DNA of 10,849 nucleotides, taken from contig JAUPMC010000099.1 in NCBI GenBank assembly GCA_030836605.1, forward strand, positions 1 to 10,849, written 5' to 3'. Below are positions 1 to 6,118 of this stretch, piece by piece. The DNA is from Thermoplasmatota archaeon. Lineage in GTDB: Archaea > Thermoplasmatota > Thermoplasmata > UBA10834. Position numbers and translations under genes: made by a program. The stretch's first letter is position 1; each line of letters begins with the position of its first letter. The notes beneath the pieces are model-generated. The model was not told the origin of the DNA and searched no databases. It saw nothing but the letters and a program-made list of their open reading frames with translations.

Positions 1-668
1 AGGTCGTCCCGCCCGACGAAGACGTTCGTCCGACACTTCTGTCCGACGCGCTCCAGGACATCCGACCTGAGCACGACGTGGACGGGCGTCTGGCCCGAGG
101 GTGCGTTGATATAGATGTCCTGCACCGCCCGGTCCTCGAAGAGCGTCTCGAGCACCCCGTACCCCGCGGTGTACTTGGAGACCAGCTCAGCGAGGTAGTC
201 GACATCCCTTGACAGGCCGCTTCCCATGGAGTCCGCCCTCCTGGGCGCGAGCCTGCGGTGCACCTTGTCCTTCGCCATGGCCTTGATGAACGGCCTCAGG
301 ACGCTCAAGGACCCGAGGTCCAGTCCTTCGGGCGGGGACGAGGTGATCTCGTGGATCACCTCCGCGACTATCTTGACCAGGGCCGGGCTCAACTCGTATT
401 CCGGCGGATGGACCTCGTACCTCGCGCTCGTCTCCTCGTCCGCGGACGAAATCGTCACGGGCACACCGTTCACGGCGTAGCTCGTGAGGACGTGCCGTTT
501 GTTACCGATGGCCCTCTCGAGCCAAGTGGAGGTGAAGCAAGGCCTCCTGTCGTCCGATAAGACGACAGGGACCGCTTCGGGGATAGACAGGACGGGCACG
601 GCCTTCGCGCCTGCGGACGAGACTATCCTGGGACGTCCCAGGGCAGGCGTCAATCGGCCGGCCCCCAT
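1..668 (-). CDS. Archaeal GspE/VirB11-family secretion ATPase, main body (partial, runs off left edge; separated from its N-terminus by a frameshift)
   Basis: Minus-strand reading from the ATG at 668 to the left edge stays open in one frame. The translation contains RRPCFTSTWLERAIGNKRHV, then EVHPPEYELSPALVKIVAEV, then DVDYLAELVSKYTAGYGVLE followed by DRAVQDIYINAPSG. From family knowledge, this is the domain order before the P-loop in archaeal type II/IV secretion ATPases (GspE/TadA-like, motor of pili or archaella). Here the protein would be a cytoplasmic hexameric motor. The Walker A and B motifs would lie beyond the edge and cannot be checked. The same frame stays open upstream of 668 without a better start. 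The natural N-terminus is almost certainly the ORF ending at 650, one frame away. An AGGT eight bases before the ATG at 668 leaves separate translation of this part possible. Family assignment is firm; intactness is not. Confidence 0.72.
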   Translation of the reverse strand, partial: MGAGRLTPALGRPRIVSSAGAKAVPVLSIPEAVPVVLSDDRRPCFTSTWLERAIGNKRHVLTSYAVNGVPVTISSADEETSARYEVHPPEYELSPALVKIVAEVIHEITSSPPEGLDLGSLSVLRPFIKAMAKDKVHRRLAPRRADSMGSGLSRDVDYLAELVSKYTAGYGVLETLFEDRAVQDIYINAPSGQTPVHVVLRSDVLERVGQKCRTNVFVGRDD

Positions 669-1189
669 GTGGGTATACCTGTCGAGACCACCTGCGCGAT
701 GCATCTCGCCAGTTGAGGGCACCCGGCCGATGCGTGCTCCGAGGCCAGCTTGTCGGACAGGGCCTTCCTGGACGGCCCGAAGGACACAGGGTCCGCCTGG
801 ACCCGGCGTATCACCTCGGCCGCCAGCCTCTGCCTACTGGCGGGGCATGTCCGACACTTCCTGTCTGACGGCTCCCCGGGCTGCGCCTCGAGCCTCCTCA
901 GCGCGGCCAGCGCGGAGGCGGACTCGCGCAGCCGGGCCAACCTGTCCGATCTGTACCGCACGTGGATGTACCTCTTGAGCACGACAGCTTCGGGGATGAC
1001 CCCCGAGGCGAGTATGTTCATGATGCCCGAGGCGCACTTCGGGTTCTCGATGCTCTGCGCCCCGCTGCAGTCGCCGCAGTCGATCTCCAGTGTCATCGCC
1101 CCGTCCTCGGTGAACCTGTGCTCGCACTTGCGGTCGCTGCTGAGGGAGGGGACCAGCTTCTTGGAGGGCCTGTCGCTGTGGCGTGTCAT
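650..1189 (-). CDS. Cys-rich N-terminal part of the secretion ATPase, ending in a premature stop
   Basis: This 179-residue reading uses the ATG at 1189. GTG codons at 1195 and 1201 are alternative starts, and an in-frame TGA lies just above them. It holds a Cys cluster (CEHRF near the N-terminus, then DCGDCSGAQS and KCASGI), a helical stretch, and a second pair CRTC with a later Cys. Archaeal GspE-like ATPases of this type often start with such a Cys-containing domain of unknown function before the domain found at 1-650. The frame ends at TGA 650-652, right after TWGPAD. Adding one G to the five-G run at about 661-666 would join this ORF to the ATPase body without a stop. I read both as one gene with a single-base deletion, either real or an assembly error. 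Confidence 0.6.
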   Translation of the reverse strand: MTRHSDRPSKKLVPSLSSDRKCEHRFTEDGAMTLEIDCGDCSGAQSIENPKCASGIMNILASGVIPEAVVLKRYIHVRYRSDRLARLRESASALAALRRLEAQPGEPSDRKCRTCPASRQRLAAEVIRRVQADPVSFGPSRKALSDKLASEHASAGCPQLARCIAQVVSTGIPTWGPAD

Positions 1190-1287
1190 CCACACGGGCA
1201 CGACCTGTCAGGCTCTTGTACCGTGCGCGCGTCCGTAGGCTGCATGTAGCCGAACGACGGATGCGCCGGCTCACGGGTTCCGGTGTG

Positions 1288-1734
1288 ATGAGGGGCGACA
1301 CGGAAGCCGTTGGCGGGTTCTTCGAGGACCTGCCGGTCCTCGCGTTCGTGCTCGCGGGGGTGCTATCGGTCGCGGGCACCGCCTCGTGGACCAGCGTCAT
1401 GCTCGCCGACGATGAGCGGTGCCAAACGCTGGACCTCGCCGCGTCTCAGCTCTTGGTCAGGGTCGTCTCGGAGATTCGTGGTGCGGACGTCCTCCCGACG
1501 ACGGAGGCCGTGAGGCGTGCGAACCTGTCTTCGCCGATGGACGAGCTGCCGGACGGGGTCGTCGGTCTGGTGTCCGTGTGGTGCGTCCACCCCGTGAACG
1601 AATGCCTCCTGATGGTCTCCCTCTGCGAAGGGGATCCGACGATCGCCTGCTCGGAAAGCGCGTTGATTGACTCCCTGTGCGACGGGGGCATGATCGGCAT
1701 CCTGGAGGTGCGAGTGCTTGTCTGGGACGCCTAG
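1288..1734 (+). CDS. Membrane-anchored protein with N-terminal hydrophobic segment, secretion/pilus-associated candidate
   Basis: The 148-residue protein starts at ATG 1288; ATG 1261 in the same frame is an alternative. The N-terminus reads MRGDTEAVGGFFEDLPVLAF and continues into one hydrophobic segment at about residues 15-35. The rest is probably extracytoplasmic. A charged or polar head followed by a single N-terminal membrane helix is typical of archaeal pilin-like and secretion-accessory proteins, though no canonical prepilin peptidase site is evident. It carries several Cys, including a C-X6-C pair, a high number for an exposed archaeal domain. It is divergent from the GspE-like ATPase and overlaps the next gene by 17 bases, which suggests a shared role in that secretion machine. 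I do not recognise a named family. Confidence 0.6.
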   Translation: MRGDTEAVGGFFEDLPVLAFVLAGVLSVAGTASWTSVMLADDERCQTLDLAASQLLVRVVSEIRGADVLPTTEAVRRANLSSPMDELPDGVVGLVSVWCVHPVNECLLMVSLCEGDPTIACSESALIDSLCDGGMIGILEVRVLVWDA

Positions 1735-2272
1735 GGTGTGCGACCAAGCGCAACTGGCCCTCCTCGACGCGATGGTCTTCTTCGCCATATCAGCGGTCAT
1801 ATGCGCGACCTTGATGGCCCATGCTGCTACACAACTTACGGGCCCGGACGAAGCGGTCCCTAGCCCTTCGGAGGCAGACGAGCTTCTTGCGGCCTTCCTC
1901 GGCTCTTCCATAGGCAGGGAGTTCGTCATACAGTCGCTGGAGGTCGAGGTCACAGGATATGAGCGCTTCTCGGATGTCCTGTTCATGGTCTCAGCGATGC
2001 TGCTGGACGGTGAGGACTTGGGCTCTTTTGCGGAGGTCATGTCCTACTGCCACGATGTACTCGATGGCCTCTGCGAGCCGTGGTCGTCGATGCTGAGACT
2101 GTCCTCCGCGGAGGACGGGTCGCTGAGAACACTGGCGGAGGTCGGAGAGCAGCCGGCCGCGGGCGTGGACACATGCGCGTCCTCACAGAGCCTCGGCGCC
2201 TCGGACGGGACCGGCCTCGTGGTCACGCTGGTGCTATCTCCAACCCTTCTTCTTCATGGCGTCGGTGTCTGA
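1718..2272 (+). CDS. Second membrane-anchored protein of the secretion-associated pair
   Basis: I chose the TTG start at 1718 because GGAGGT at 1704-1709 lies eight bases before it; GTG 1736 would be a shorter alternative. The TTG start overlaps the previous gene by 17 bases and points to translational coupling. The 184-residue protein opens with CDQAQLALLDAMVFFAISAV, one hydrophobic segment at about residues 13-35 preceded by a short polar head. A soluble, acidic, Ser-rich domain follows, with Cys near SYCHDVLDGLCEPW. The layout mirrors the gene before it, so the two may form a heteromeric accessory component of the divergent secretion ATPase system. The 3' end overlaps the convergent zinc-ribbon gene by about 39 bases. 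No family was recognised; function is inferred from context. Confidence 0.58.
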   Translation: MSGTPRVCDQAQLALLDAMVFFAISAVICATLMAHAATQLTGPDEAVPSPSEADELLAAFLGSSIGREFVIQSLEVEVTGYERFSDVLFMVSAMLLDGEDLGSFAEVMSYCHDVLDGLCEPWSSMLRLSSAEDGSLRTLAEVGEQPAAGVDTCASSQSLGASDGTGLVVTLVLSPTLLLHGVGV

Positions 2273-2575
2273 GTGCGCGACCTTGATCCTGGCCCTGGCA
2301 TACTTCTCCCCTCGCATGAGGTCAACGACCTGGGACGCGGCCATCACGAACGCGAAGGCGATAGCCACATAGAGGTAGGTGTCATCATCGTTCCTGGTGT
2401 ACAGGTACAGGATGACGAAGCAGATCACCATGGTGACGTAGACGAGGTATGTGAACACCGAGGACGGTATCGGGATGACCTTGGAGTCGCTGTAGCATCT
2501 GGCGCACCTGTCCCTCAGGCCGTACCACGGCTTGACTCTCAGCTCCTTGCATCTCGGGCAATAGAGGTACTTCAC
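2234..2575 (-). CDS. Zinc-ribbon membrane protein, two transmembrane helices
   Basis: The 113-residue protein starts at GTG 2575, which lies 26 bases from the centre of a TATA box at 2598-2607 and so is probably read from a leaderless transcript. The longer reading to 2638 would run across that TATA box and is rejected. Residues 6-27 form a zinc ribbon, CPRC followed by CARC, in the segment KYLYCPRCKELRVKPWYGL and onward. Hydrophobic helices at about 41-60 and 67-84 make a hairpin in the membrane. The C-terminus is basic (MKKKGWR). Such small zinc-ribbon plus two-helix proteins are common in Euryarchaeota and mostly uncharacterised. The final 39 bases overlap the convergent gene before it. 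Confidence 0.65.
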   Translation of the reverse strand: MKYLYCPRCKELRVKPWYGLRDRCARCYSDSKVIPIPSSVFTYLVYVTMVICFVILYLYTRNDDDTYLYVAIAFAFVMAASQVVDLMRGEKYARARIKVAHSDTDAMKKKGWR

Positions 2576-2597
2576 GTCAGGGGAGAACGTCCGAGAC

Positions 2598-2607
2598 GTA
2601 TATATCG
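2598..2607 (-). promoter_or_regulatory. TATA box for the zinc-ribbon membrane protein gene
   Basis: On the minus strand the bases read CGATATATAC. The centre is about 26 bases above GTG 2575, so transcription should begin at or very near the start codon. That is the usual geometry of a leaderless archaeal mRNA. Confidence 0.6.
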
Positions 2608-2660
2608 TAATCCGGCGGCGATGGGACAAGTTTCTCAAGCCGGGGATCCATACGTGGCGT

Positions 2661-2879
2661 ATGGCGGGCCGGTTCCACGGGAAGGATCGCGACTACACGG
2701 ATGACGAGCGGCGCTTCCTGGCGGGCCTGAGGGGGGCCTCTGGCCGCACGTGCAGGCGGTGCAAGTGGCTCTCCATGCGCGGGCAGCAAAGGGGATGCTT
2801 CCCCGACGGGAAGTACAAGAAATTCCTGTCCGCGAAGGAGTACGAGTCCGGCTGCGACCTGTTCGTCCCCAGAGAGTGA
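2661..2879 (+). CDS. Small four-Cys protein, probable metal binder
   Basis: The 72-residue protein starts at ATG 2661. Its N-terminal third is charged and helical (DYTDDERRFLAGL). The rest has CRRC at 31-34, Cys 46 in RGCFPDGKYKKFL and Cys 65 in ESGCDLFVPRE. Four Cys in a C-X2-C / C / C arrangement suggest one zinc or iron-sulfur site. The aromatic and basic residues between the Cys look conserved in style rather than random, and the third codon positions are strongly G/C. It is divergent from the zinc-ribbon membrane gene, whose promoter lies 55-60 bases upstream. I see no strong ribosome-binding site. No function can be assigned. Confidence 0.6.
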   Translation: MAGRFHGKDRDYTDDERRFLAGLRGASGRTCRRCKWLSMRGQQRGCFPDGKYKKFLSAKEYESGCDLFVPRE

Positions 2880-2991
2880 CGGCGTCCCGTCGGCGACTGG
2901 GCGTGGCATCGCGGAGGCGCCAAGACCAGAGGGCCGCAGGCACGCACGTGAGGAGGATATGGTAGTCCGGGTTGCGGAACTCCCCGCTGGC

Positions 2992-3000
2992 GTATATATG
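2992..3000 (+). promoter_or_regulatory. TATA box for the small membrane protein gene at 3088
   Basis: GTATATATG stands out in a G+C-rich stretch between 2880 and 3087 that otherwise holds no convincing gene. Transcription would start near 3022, leaving a leader of about 65 bases before the start codon at 3088. Its position argues against the longer reading frame that begins at 2959. Confidence 0.45.
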
Positions 3001-3087
3001 GCCGCATCTCATTATCATCTCTGCGGGGTTACTATTGTGGGCATGATCGGAGCGGGCTTCGGGCCATCATCGGGGAGGTTAGTGGAA

Positions 3088-3312
3088 GTGTGCGAAACCC
3101 CCGACACGACCAGGACGATCAAGACGCGCTCCCTCCCCCCGGTCGTCGGCGCGCTCGCGTTTGTGGCCGTGTTCCTCGGGGTCGTCTTCGGGACGACCCT
3201 GGTCCACCTGGACGAACCCGTCGCGGGCTCAGCCCTTTTGGTCGCGGCGGCTGCGATCGTGGTCGTCCTGACAGTCCGTTCGGTCGTCTCCTGGAAGCGA
3301 GCGAGGGCATGA
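3088..3312 (+). CDS. Small membrane protein, two transmembrane helices
   Basis: I chose GTG 3088 because GGAGGT at 3074-3079 sits eight bases before it; ATG 3043 and ATG 2959 are in frame but less supported. The 74-residue product has a short charged N-terminus (CETPDTTRTIKTRSLPP), two hydrophobic helices separated by a short loop (LVHLDEPV), and a basic tail ending SWKRARA. By the positive-inside rule both ends would face the cytoplasm. The protein has no visible catalytic motif and I do not recognise it. Its size and shape resemble the membrane protein at 10146-10496, but I see no sequence similarity between them. Confidence 0.5.
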   Translation: MCETPDTTRTIKTRSLPPVVGALAFVAVFLGVVFGTTLVHLDEPVAGSALLVAAAAIVVVLTVRSVVSWKRARA

Positions 3313-3354
3313 GCGGGTCGAGATGGACTGCGCGCTCAGCTCTAGGAGAAGGAG

Positions 3355-3439
3355 TGCAGGGGCGCGGATTCGAACCGCGGAACCACTTCTGGACAAGGTC
3401 CTAAGCCTTGCGCCGTTGGCCGGTCTTGGCTACCCCTGC
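3355..3439 (-). tRNA. tRNA-Leu (anticodon UAG)
   Basis: The minus strand folds into a class II tRNA of 85 bases. The acceptor arms GCAGGGG and CCCCTGC pair fully, with discriminator A at 3355. The D-arm is GCC...GGC. The anticodon stem CAAGG/CCTTG encloses loop CTTAGGA, giving anticodon TAG, which reads CUN leucine codons. The variable arm is long, as expected for Leu, and the T-arm has CGCGG TTCGAAT CCGCG. No CCA is encoded after the discriminator, so CCA must be added by the nucleotidyltransferase. I see no intron in the anticodon loop. Confidence 0.95.
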
Positions 3440-3473
3440 GTTGGGCCCGTAGCCTGACCCATGATTCGAGGCG

Positions 3474-3481
3474 TATAATAA
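3474..3481 (-). promoter_or_regulatory. TATA box of the tRNA-Leu gene
   Basis: The minus strand reads TTATTATA, with the centre about 38 bases above the mature tRNA 5' end. This predicts a transcription start near 3451 and a leader of about 12 bases to be removed by RNase P. Confidence 0.6.
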
Positions 3482-3499
3482 GAAATCGCAGGCCCAGGC

Positions 3500-3961
3500 T
3501 CAGCGTGGGTCCGCCAAATCGGGCCTTCTGGTGGACGTGACCTCCTCAAGGAGGTCCCCCACGATCCTCGAGGCAATCGCGCGCTTCGCAGGGTACGCCC
3601 GCACCTTCAATCTGACAGCGACGACGTCCTCGCCAGCCGTGAGCCTCAGCCGCCCCGCGTATGCTTCCTGCTTGTCCAAGCGCAGGAACACCTGGCACGC
3701 ATCGTCCATCCTCTCGTCGAGCGTGGACCCGATCACCGCGAGGTCCTCGGGGCCCATCCTGCCCAGCATATCGAGCATCTTTGCCTCGTCATCCACGGAC
3801 GACTCCAAGACCTCGATCACATTCCCGTGGTGCCCCTCGGTACTCGAGCGCTCGACAGCCGAGTCGCCGACGACGGTCCTCAGCGCCTGCTCAACCCTCG
3901 CGGCGTCCTCGGTCGCGTGGCAGATCGTCCTGGCATGCATCGACGACAGTCTTCTGGGCAC
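3500..3961 (-). CDS. PF01877/COG1325 RNA-binding protein (predicted exosome-associated)
   Basis: The 153-residue protein belongs to the archaeal family once called DUF54 and predicted to be exosome-linked. Diagnostic stretches are HARTICHATEDAARVEQAL, the signature GHHGN at 43-47, and FLRLDKQEAYAGRLRL starting at about residue 92, followed by a VRLKVRAYP strand. The family is small, soluble and RNA-binding; its exact role is not settled. I chose GTG 3961 because the TATA box at 3983-3991 centres 26 bases above it. ATG 3940 (MHARTIC) is the conservative alternative and fits the usual family N-terminus. The gene lies just upstream of the tRNA-Leu gene on the same strand, but the tRNA has its own promoter. 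Confidence 0.85.
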   Translation of the reverse strand: MPRRLSSMHARTICHATEDAARVEQALRTVVGDSAVERSSTEGHHGNVIEVLESSVDDEAKMLDMLGRMGPEDLAVIGSTLDERMDDACQVFLRLDKQEAYAGRLRLTAGEDVVAVRLKVRAYPAKRAIASRIVGDLLEEVTSTRRPDLADPR

Positions 3962-3982
3962 GGAGGCTCCATCGACCAACGG

Positions 3983-3991
3983 ATATGTAAA
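3983..3991 (-). promoter_or_regulatory. TATA box for the RNA-binding protein gene
   Basis: The minus strand reads TTTACATAT. The centre is about 26 bases above GTG 3961, consistent with a leaderless transcript. It forms one half of a divergent promoter region with the por operon. Confidence 0.5.
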
Positions 3992-4061
3992 GCCGCCCTG
4001 TCCCGGCGCGGCCGGCCGTGCCAGGTCATGTCATCGCAGGCACCGCCCCTGTAGGTGGGAG

Positions 4062-4080
4062 AATACTTAATACGTATAAC
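4062..4080 (+). promoter_or_regulatory. Promoter of the por operon
   Basis: An A/T-rich island carries two overlapping TATA-like elements, TACTTAATA (4064-4072) and TACGTATAA (4071-4079). Predicted transcription starts lie between about 4094 and 4103, just before or at GTG 4099 and ATG 4111. The operon mRNA is therefore leaderless or nearly so. Confidence 0.5.
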
Positions 4081-4110
4081 ACGCTAACAACGAAAACGGT
4101 GTCCCCGGTG

Positions 4111-4665
4111 ATGGAGGTCAGGTTTCACGGGCGAGGCGGCCAGGGAGTGGTCGTGGCGTCCGAGGTCCTGGCGAAGGCGGCTTTCCGGATGGGCTTCGAG
4201 GTATCCTCTTTTCCGTTCTTCGGAGTCGAGCGCAGGGGCGCTCCGGTTACCGCGTTCGCCAGAATTGACAAGAAGCCGATAAGGAACAAGTCGAGCATAT
4301 ACGAGCCCGACTACGTCGTCGTCCTGGACAACTCGCTTTTGAAAGGCGTAGACGTCCTGGAGGGGCTCAAGCCTGGTGGCACTGTGCTCATCAACTACCC
4401 CGAGGGCAGCGTCATCCCCGCGCTCAAGCCGTCTTTCAAGTACTACACGCTCGACGCGAACGCCATCGCCGCCGCGCACGGCATCGGTTCCAAGGTGGCG
4501 CCCATCGTGAACACGTCGATCATGGGCGGTTTCGCAAAGATGTGCGACTGGGTCTCCTTGGATGCGATGCTCGAGACGATAAGGGCCGTGGCCCCCGTGA
4601 AGAAGGAGGAGAACGTGGCCGCCGCACGCGAGGCGTACGAGAAGACCAGGGAGGTCGTCCAGTGA
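4111..4665 (+). CDS. porC: Pyruvate/2-oxoacid:ferredoxin oxidoreductase, gamma subunit
   Basis: The 184-residue subunit starts MEVRFHGRGGQGVVVASEVL, the hallmark N-terminus of the gamma subunit (domain III) of archaeal 2-oxoacid:ferredoxin oxidoreductases. SSFPFFGVERRGAPVTAFAR, DYVVVLDNSLL and APIVNTSIMGG follow at the expected places. The complex oxidises 2-oxoacid and CoA to acyl-CoA and CO2, passing electrons to ferredoxin in the cytoplasm. ATG 4111 matches the usual family start; GTG 4099 would add four residues and fits a leaderless start even better. It is first in the operon, and its stop overlaps the porD start (GTGA). Whether the substrate is pyruvate or a branched-chain oxoacid cannot be read from this subunit. 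Confidence 0.92.
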   Translation: MEVRFHGRGGQGVVVASEVLAKAAFRMGFEVSSFPFFGVERRGAPVTAFARIDKKPIRNKSSIYEPDYVVVLDNSLLKGVDVLEGLKPGGTVLINYPEGSVIPALKPSFKYYTLDANAIAAAHGIGSKVAPIVNTSIMGGFAKMCDWVSLDAMLETIRAVAPVKKEENVAAAREAYEKTREVVQ

Positions 4666-4934
4666 CGAAGAGCTACGAGGAGATACCTCTGACGCCGATA
4701 TCCGATTCCCCCAGCACGATGAACATGACGGGCCTCTGGAGGGCCTTCAGGCCAGTCGTCGACATCTCCCGGTGCAAGAAGTGCACCCTCTGCTGGAAGT
4801 TCTGCCCCGACGGCGCGATCACGCTCGTGGACGGGGTTCCAGTCATAGACCTCAAGTACTGCAAGGGGTGCGGCATATGCGCCCAGGAGTGCTCGGCCGA
4901 GTGCATCGTGATGGTCCCGGAGGGAGCAGAATGA
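4662..4934 (+). CDS. porD: Pyruvate/2-oxoacid:ferredoxin oxidoreductase, delta subunit (2[4Fe-4S] ferredoxin-like)
   Basis: The start is GTG 4662, overlapping the porC stop, with GGAGGT at 4650-4655 six bases before it. The 90-residue protein has an N-terminal arm of about 35 residues (YEEIPLTPISD and onward), typical of PorD. Two iron-sulfur cluster motifs follow, CKKCTLCWKFCP and CKGCGICAQEC, which carry two [4Fe-4S] clusters. They relay electrons from the TPP site to external ferredoxin. The fourth Cys of the second motif is not followed by the usual Pro but by SAECIVM, a common PorD variation. The stop overlaps the porA start by four bases (ATGA). Confidence 0.94.
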   Translation: MTKSYEEIPLTPISDSPSTMNMTGLWRAFRPVVDISRCKKCTLCWKFCPDGAITLVDGVPVIDLKYCKGCGICAQECSAECIVMVPEGAE

Positions 4935-6118
4935 GGATGGTCATGACGGGCAACTACGCCTCCGCCTACGGGGCGAAGGCGTCCAGGGCCGAGGTCATCG
5001 CCGCGTACCCAATCACCCCCCAGACATCCATAGTCGAGAAGCTCGCCGACTTCGTGTCGTCCGGGGAGATGAACGCGAAGTACATCCCCGTCGAGAGCGA
5101 GCACAGCGCTATGGCCGCGTGCATCGCCGCCGAGACGGCTGGAGCGAGGACATACACGGCCACCAGCTCCCACGGGTTGACGCTCATGCACGAGGTCCTC
5201 ATGTGGGCCTCCGCCGCGCGCTTGCCGATAGTGATGACGAACGTGAGCAGGGCCATGGCCCCCCCGTGGAGCGTATGGGTGGACCACATGGACTCCGTCG
5301 CGCAGCGGGACACGGGCTGGATGCAGTTCTTCTGCGAGAGCAACCAGGAGGTCCTCGACACGATCATCATGGCGTACAAGGTCTGCGAGAGCCGGGGCGT
5401 GATGCTCCCGGCCATGATCATAGAGGACGCGTTCATACTGTCGCACACGTCCGAGCCCGTGGACGTGCCTGACCAGGAGATCGTCGACTCGTTCCTCCCG
5501 CCCTATAACCCCGAGCTCAAGATAGAGCCCGGGAAGGCGATGGGGTTCGGCTCCCTCGTGCGCCCGGACCAGTACATGGAGTTCCGGTACAAGGCGATGC
5601 AGGCCATGAGGGACGCCCACGACAGGTTCCTCAGGGTCGAGAAGGAGTTCAAGCAGGTCTTCGGCAGGGAGTATGGCGGCCTGTTGGACACGTACAGGTG
5701 CGACGACGCCGAGGTCGTGCTCGTGGCAGCCGGGTCCACCGCGGCGACCGCGAAGGACGTCGTGGACGCCATGCGAGAGAAGGGCCAGCCAGTCGGCCTC
5801 GCGAGGCTCAGGGCCTTCAGGCCGTTCCCGCACGAGGAGTTCAGGGCCCTCGCCTCGAAGGTGTCGGGCATGGGCGTCCTCGACAGGTCGTACACGTTCG
5901 GCGCCGCGGGCGCGTTCTACACCGAGATCAAGGCGTCCGTCTACAGCTGCCAGAAGCGCCCGGTCATGAAGAACTACATCGCGGGCCTGGGCGGCAGGGA
6001 CATCACACCCAAGATACTAGAGAAGATCTTCGAGGACATCCAGCTGACCGCCAAGAGGGGCGGCGGGGACGAGGTCGAATGGGTCGATGTCGCCGGCCTG
6101 CCGAGGAGGTGGCGTTGA
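4931..6118 (+). CDS. porA: Pyruvate/2-oxoacid:ferredoxin oxidoreductase, alpha subunit
   Basis: The 395-residue protein starts at ATG 4931, overlapping the porD stop, with GGAGGG at 4919-4924 six bases before it. It opens MRMVMTGNYASAYGAKASRA. Key stretches are AAYPITPQTSIVEKL (26-38), whose Thr lies near the TPP and oxoacid site; VESEHSAM (54-61); TATSSHGLTLMHEVL (76-90); and RDTGW (126-130), whose Arg contacts the substrate in characterised PORs. DQEIVDSFLPPYNPE and a C-terminal domain beginning DDAEVVLVAAGSTAATAKDV follow. Length and order match PorA. The stretch APPWSVWVDHMD also resembles VOR (branched-chain) alpha subunits, so pyruvate is the likelier but unproven substrate. Position 81 is His where Gln is usual. 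Confidence 0.93.
   Translation: MRMVMTGNYASAYGAKASRAEVIAAYPITPQTSIVEKLADFVSSGEMNAKYIPVESEHSAMAACIAAETAGARTYTATSSHGLTLMHEVLMWASAARLPIVMTNVSRAMAPPWSVWVDHMDSVAQRDTGWMQFFCESNQEVLDTIIMAYKVCESRGVMLPAMIIEDAFILSHTSEPVDVPDQEIVDSFLPPYNPELKIEPGKAMGFGSLVRPDQYMEFRYKAMQAMRDAHDRFLRVEKEFKQVFGREYGGLLDTYRCDDAEVVLVAAGSTAATAKDVVDAMREKGQPVGLARLRAFRPFPHEEFRALASKVSGMGVLDRSYTFGAAGAFYTEIKASVYSCQKRPVMKNYIAGLGGRDITPKILEKIFEDIQLTAKRGGGDEVEWVDVAGLPRRWR

Noticed and set aside
1732..1734. Possible pyrrolysine readthrough of the TAG ending the first secretion-associated gene
   Set aside because: Pyrrolysine use occurs in some candidate lineages, but the next gene starts in another frame at this point with its own ribosome-binding site. 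The frame after TAG shows no coherent protein.
1363..2040. Minus-strand open frame of 225 codons opposite the secretion-associated pair
   Set aside because: The plus-strand genes have hydrophobic N-terminal segments, a well-placed ribosome-binding site and tight coupling. The minus frame gives low-complexity Ser/Arg sequence.
2959..3087. Longer N-terminus for the small membrane protein, starting at ATG 2959
   Set aside because: A TATA box at 2992-3000 falls inside this extension, and GGAGGT at 3074-3079 points to GTG 3088. The extra residues also look unlike the rest.
4673..5833. Long minus-strand open frame of 386 codons opposite porD and porA
   Set aside because: It mirrors two genes with unmistakable motifs. 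Its translation is rich in Arg, Gly, His and Val and low in family-like features, typical of an antisense frame in high-G+C DNA.
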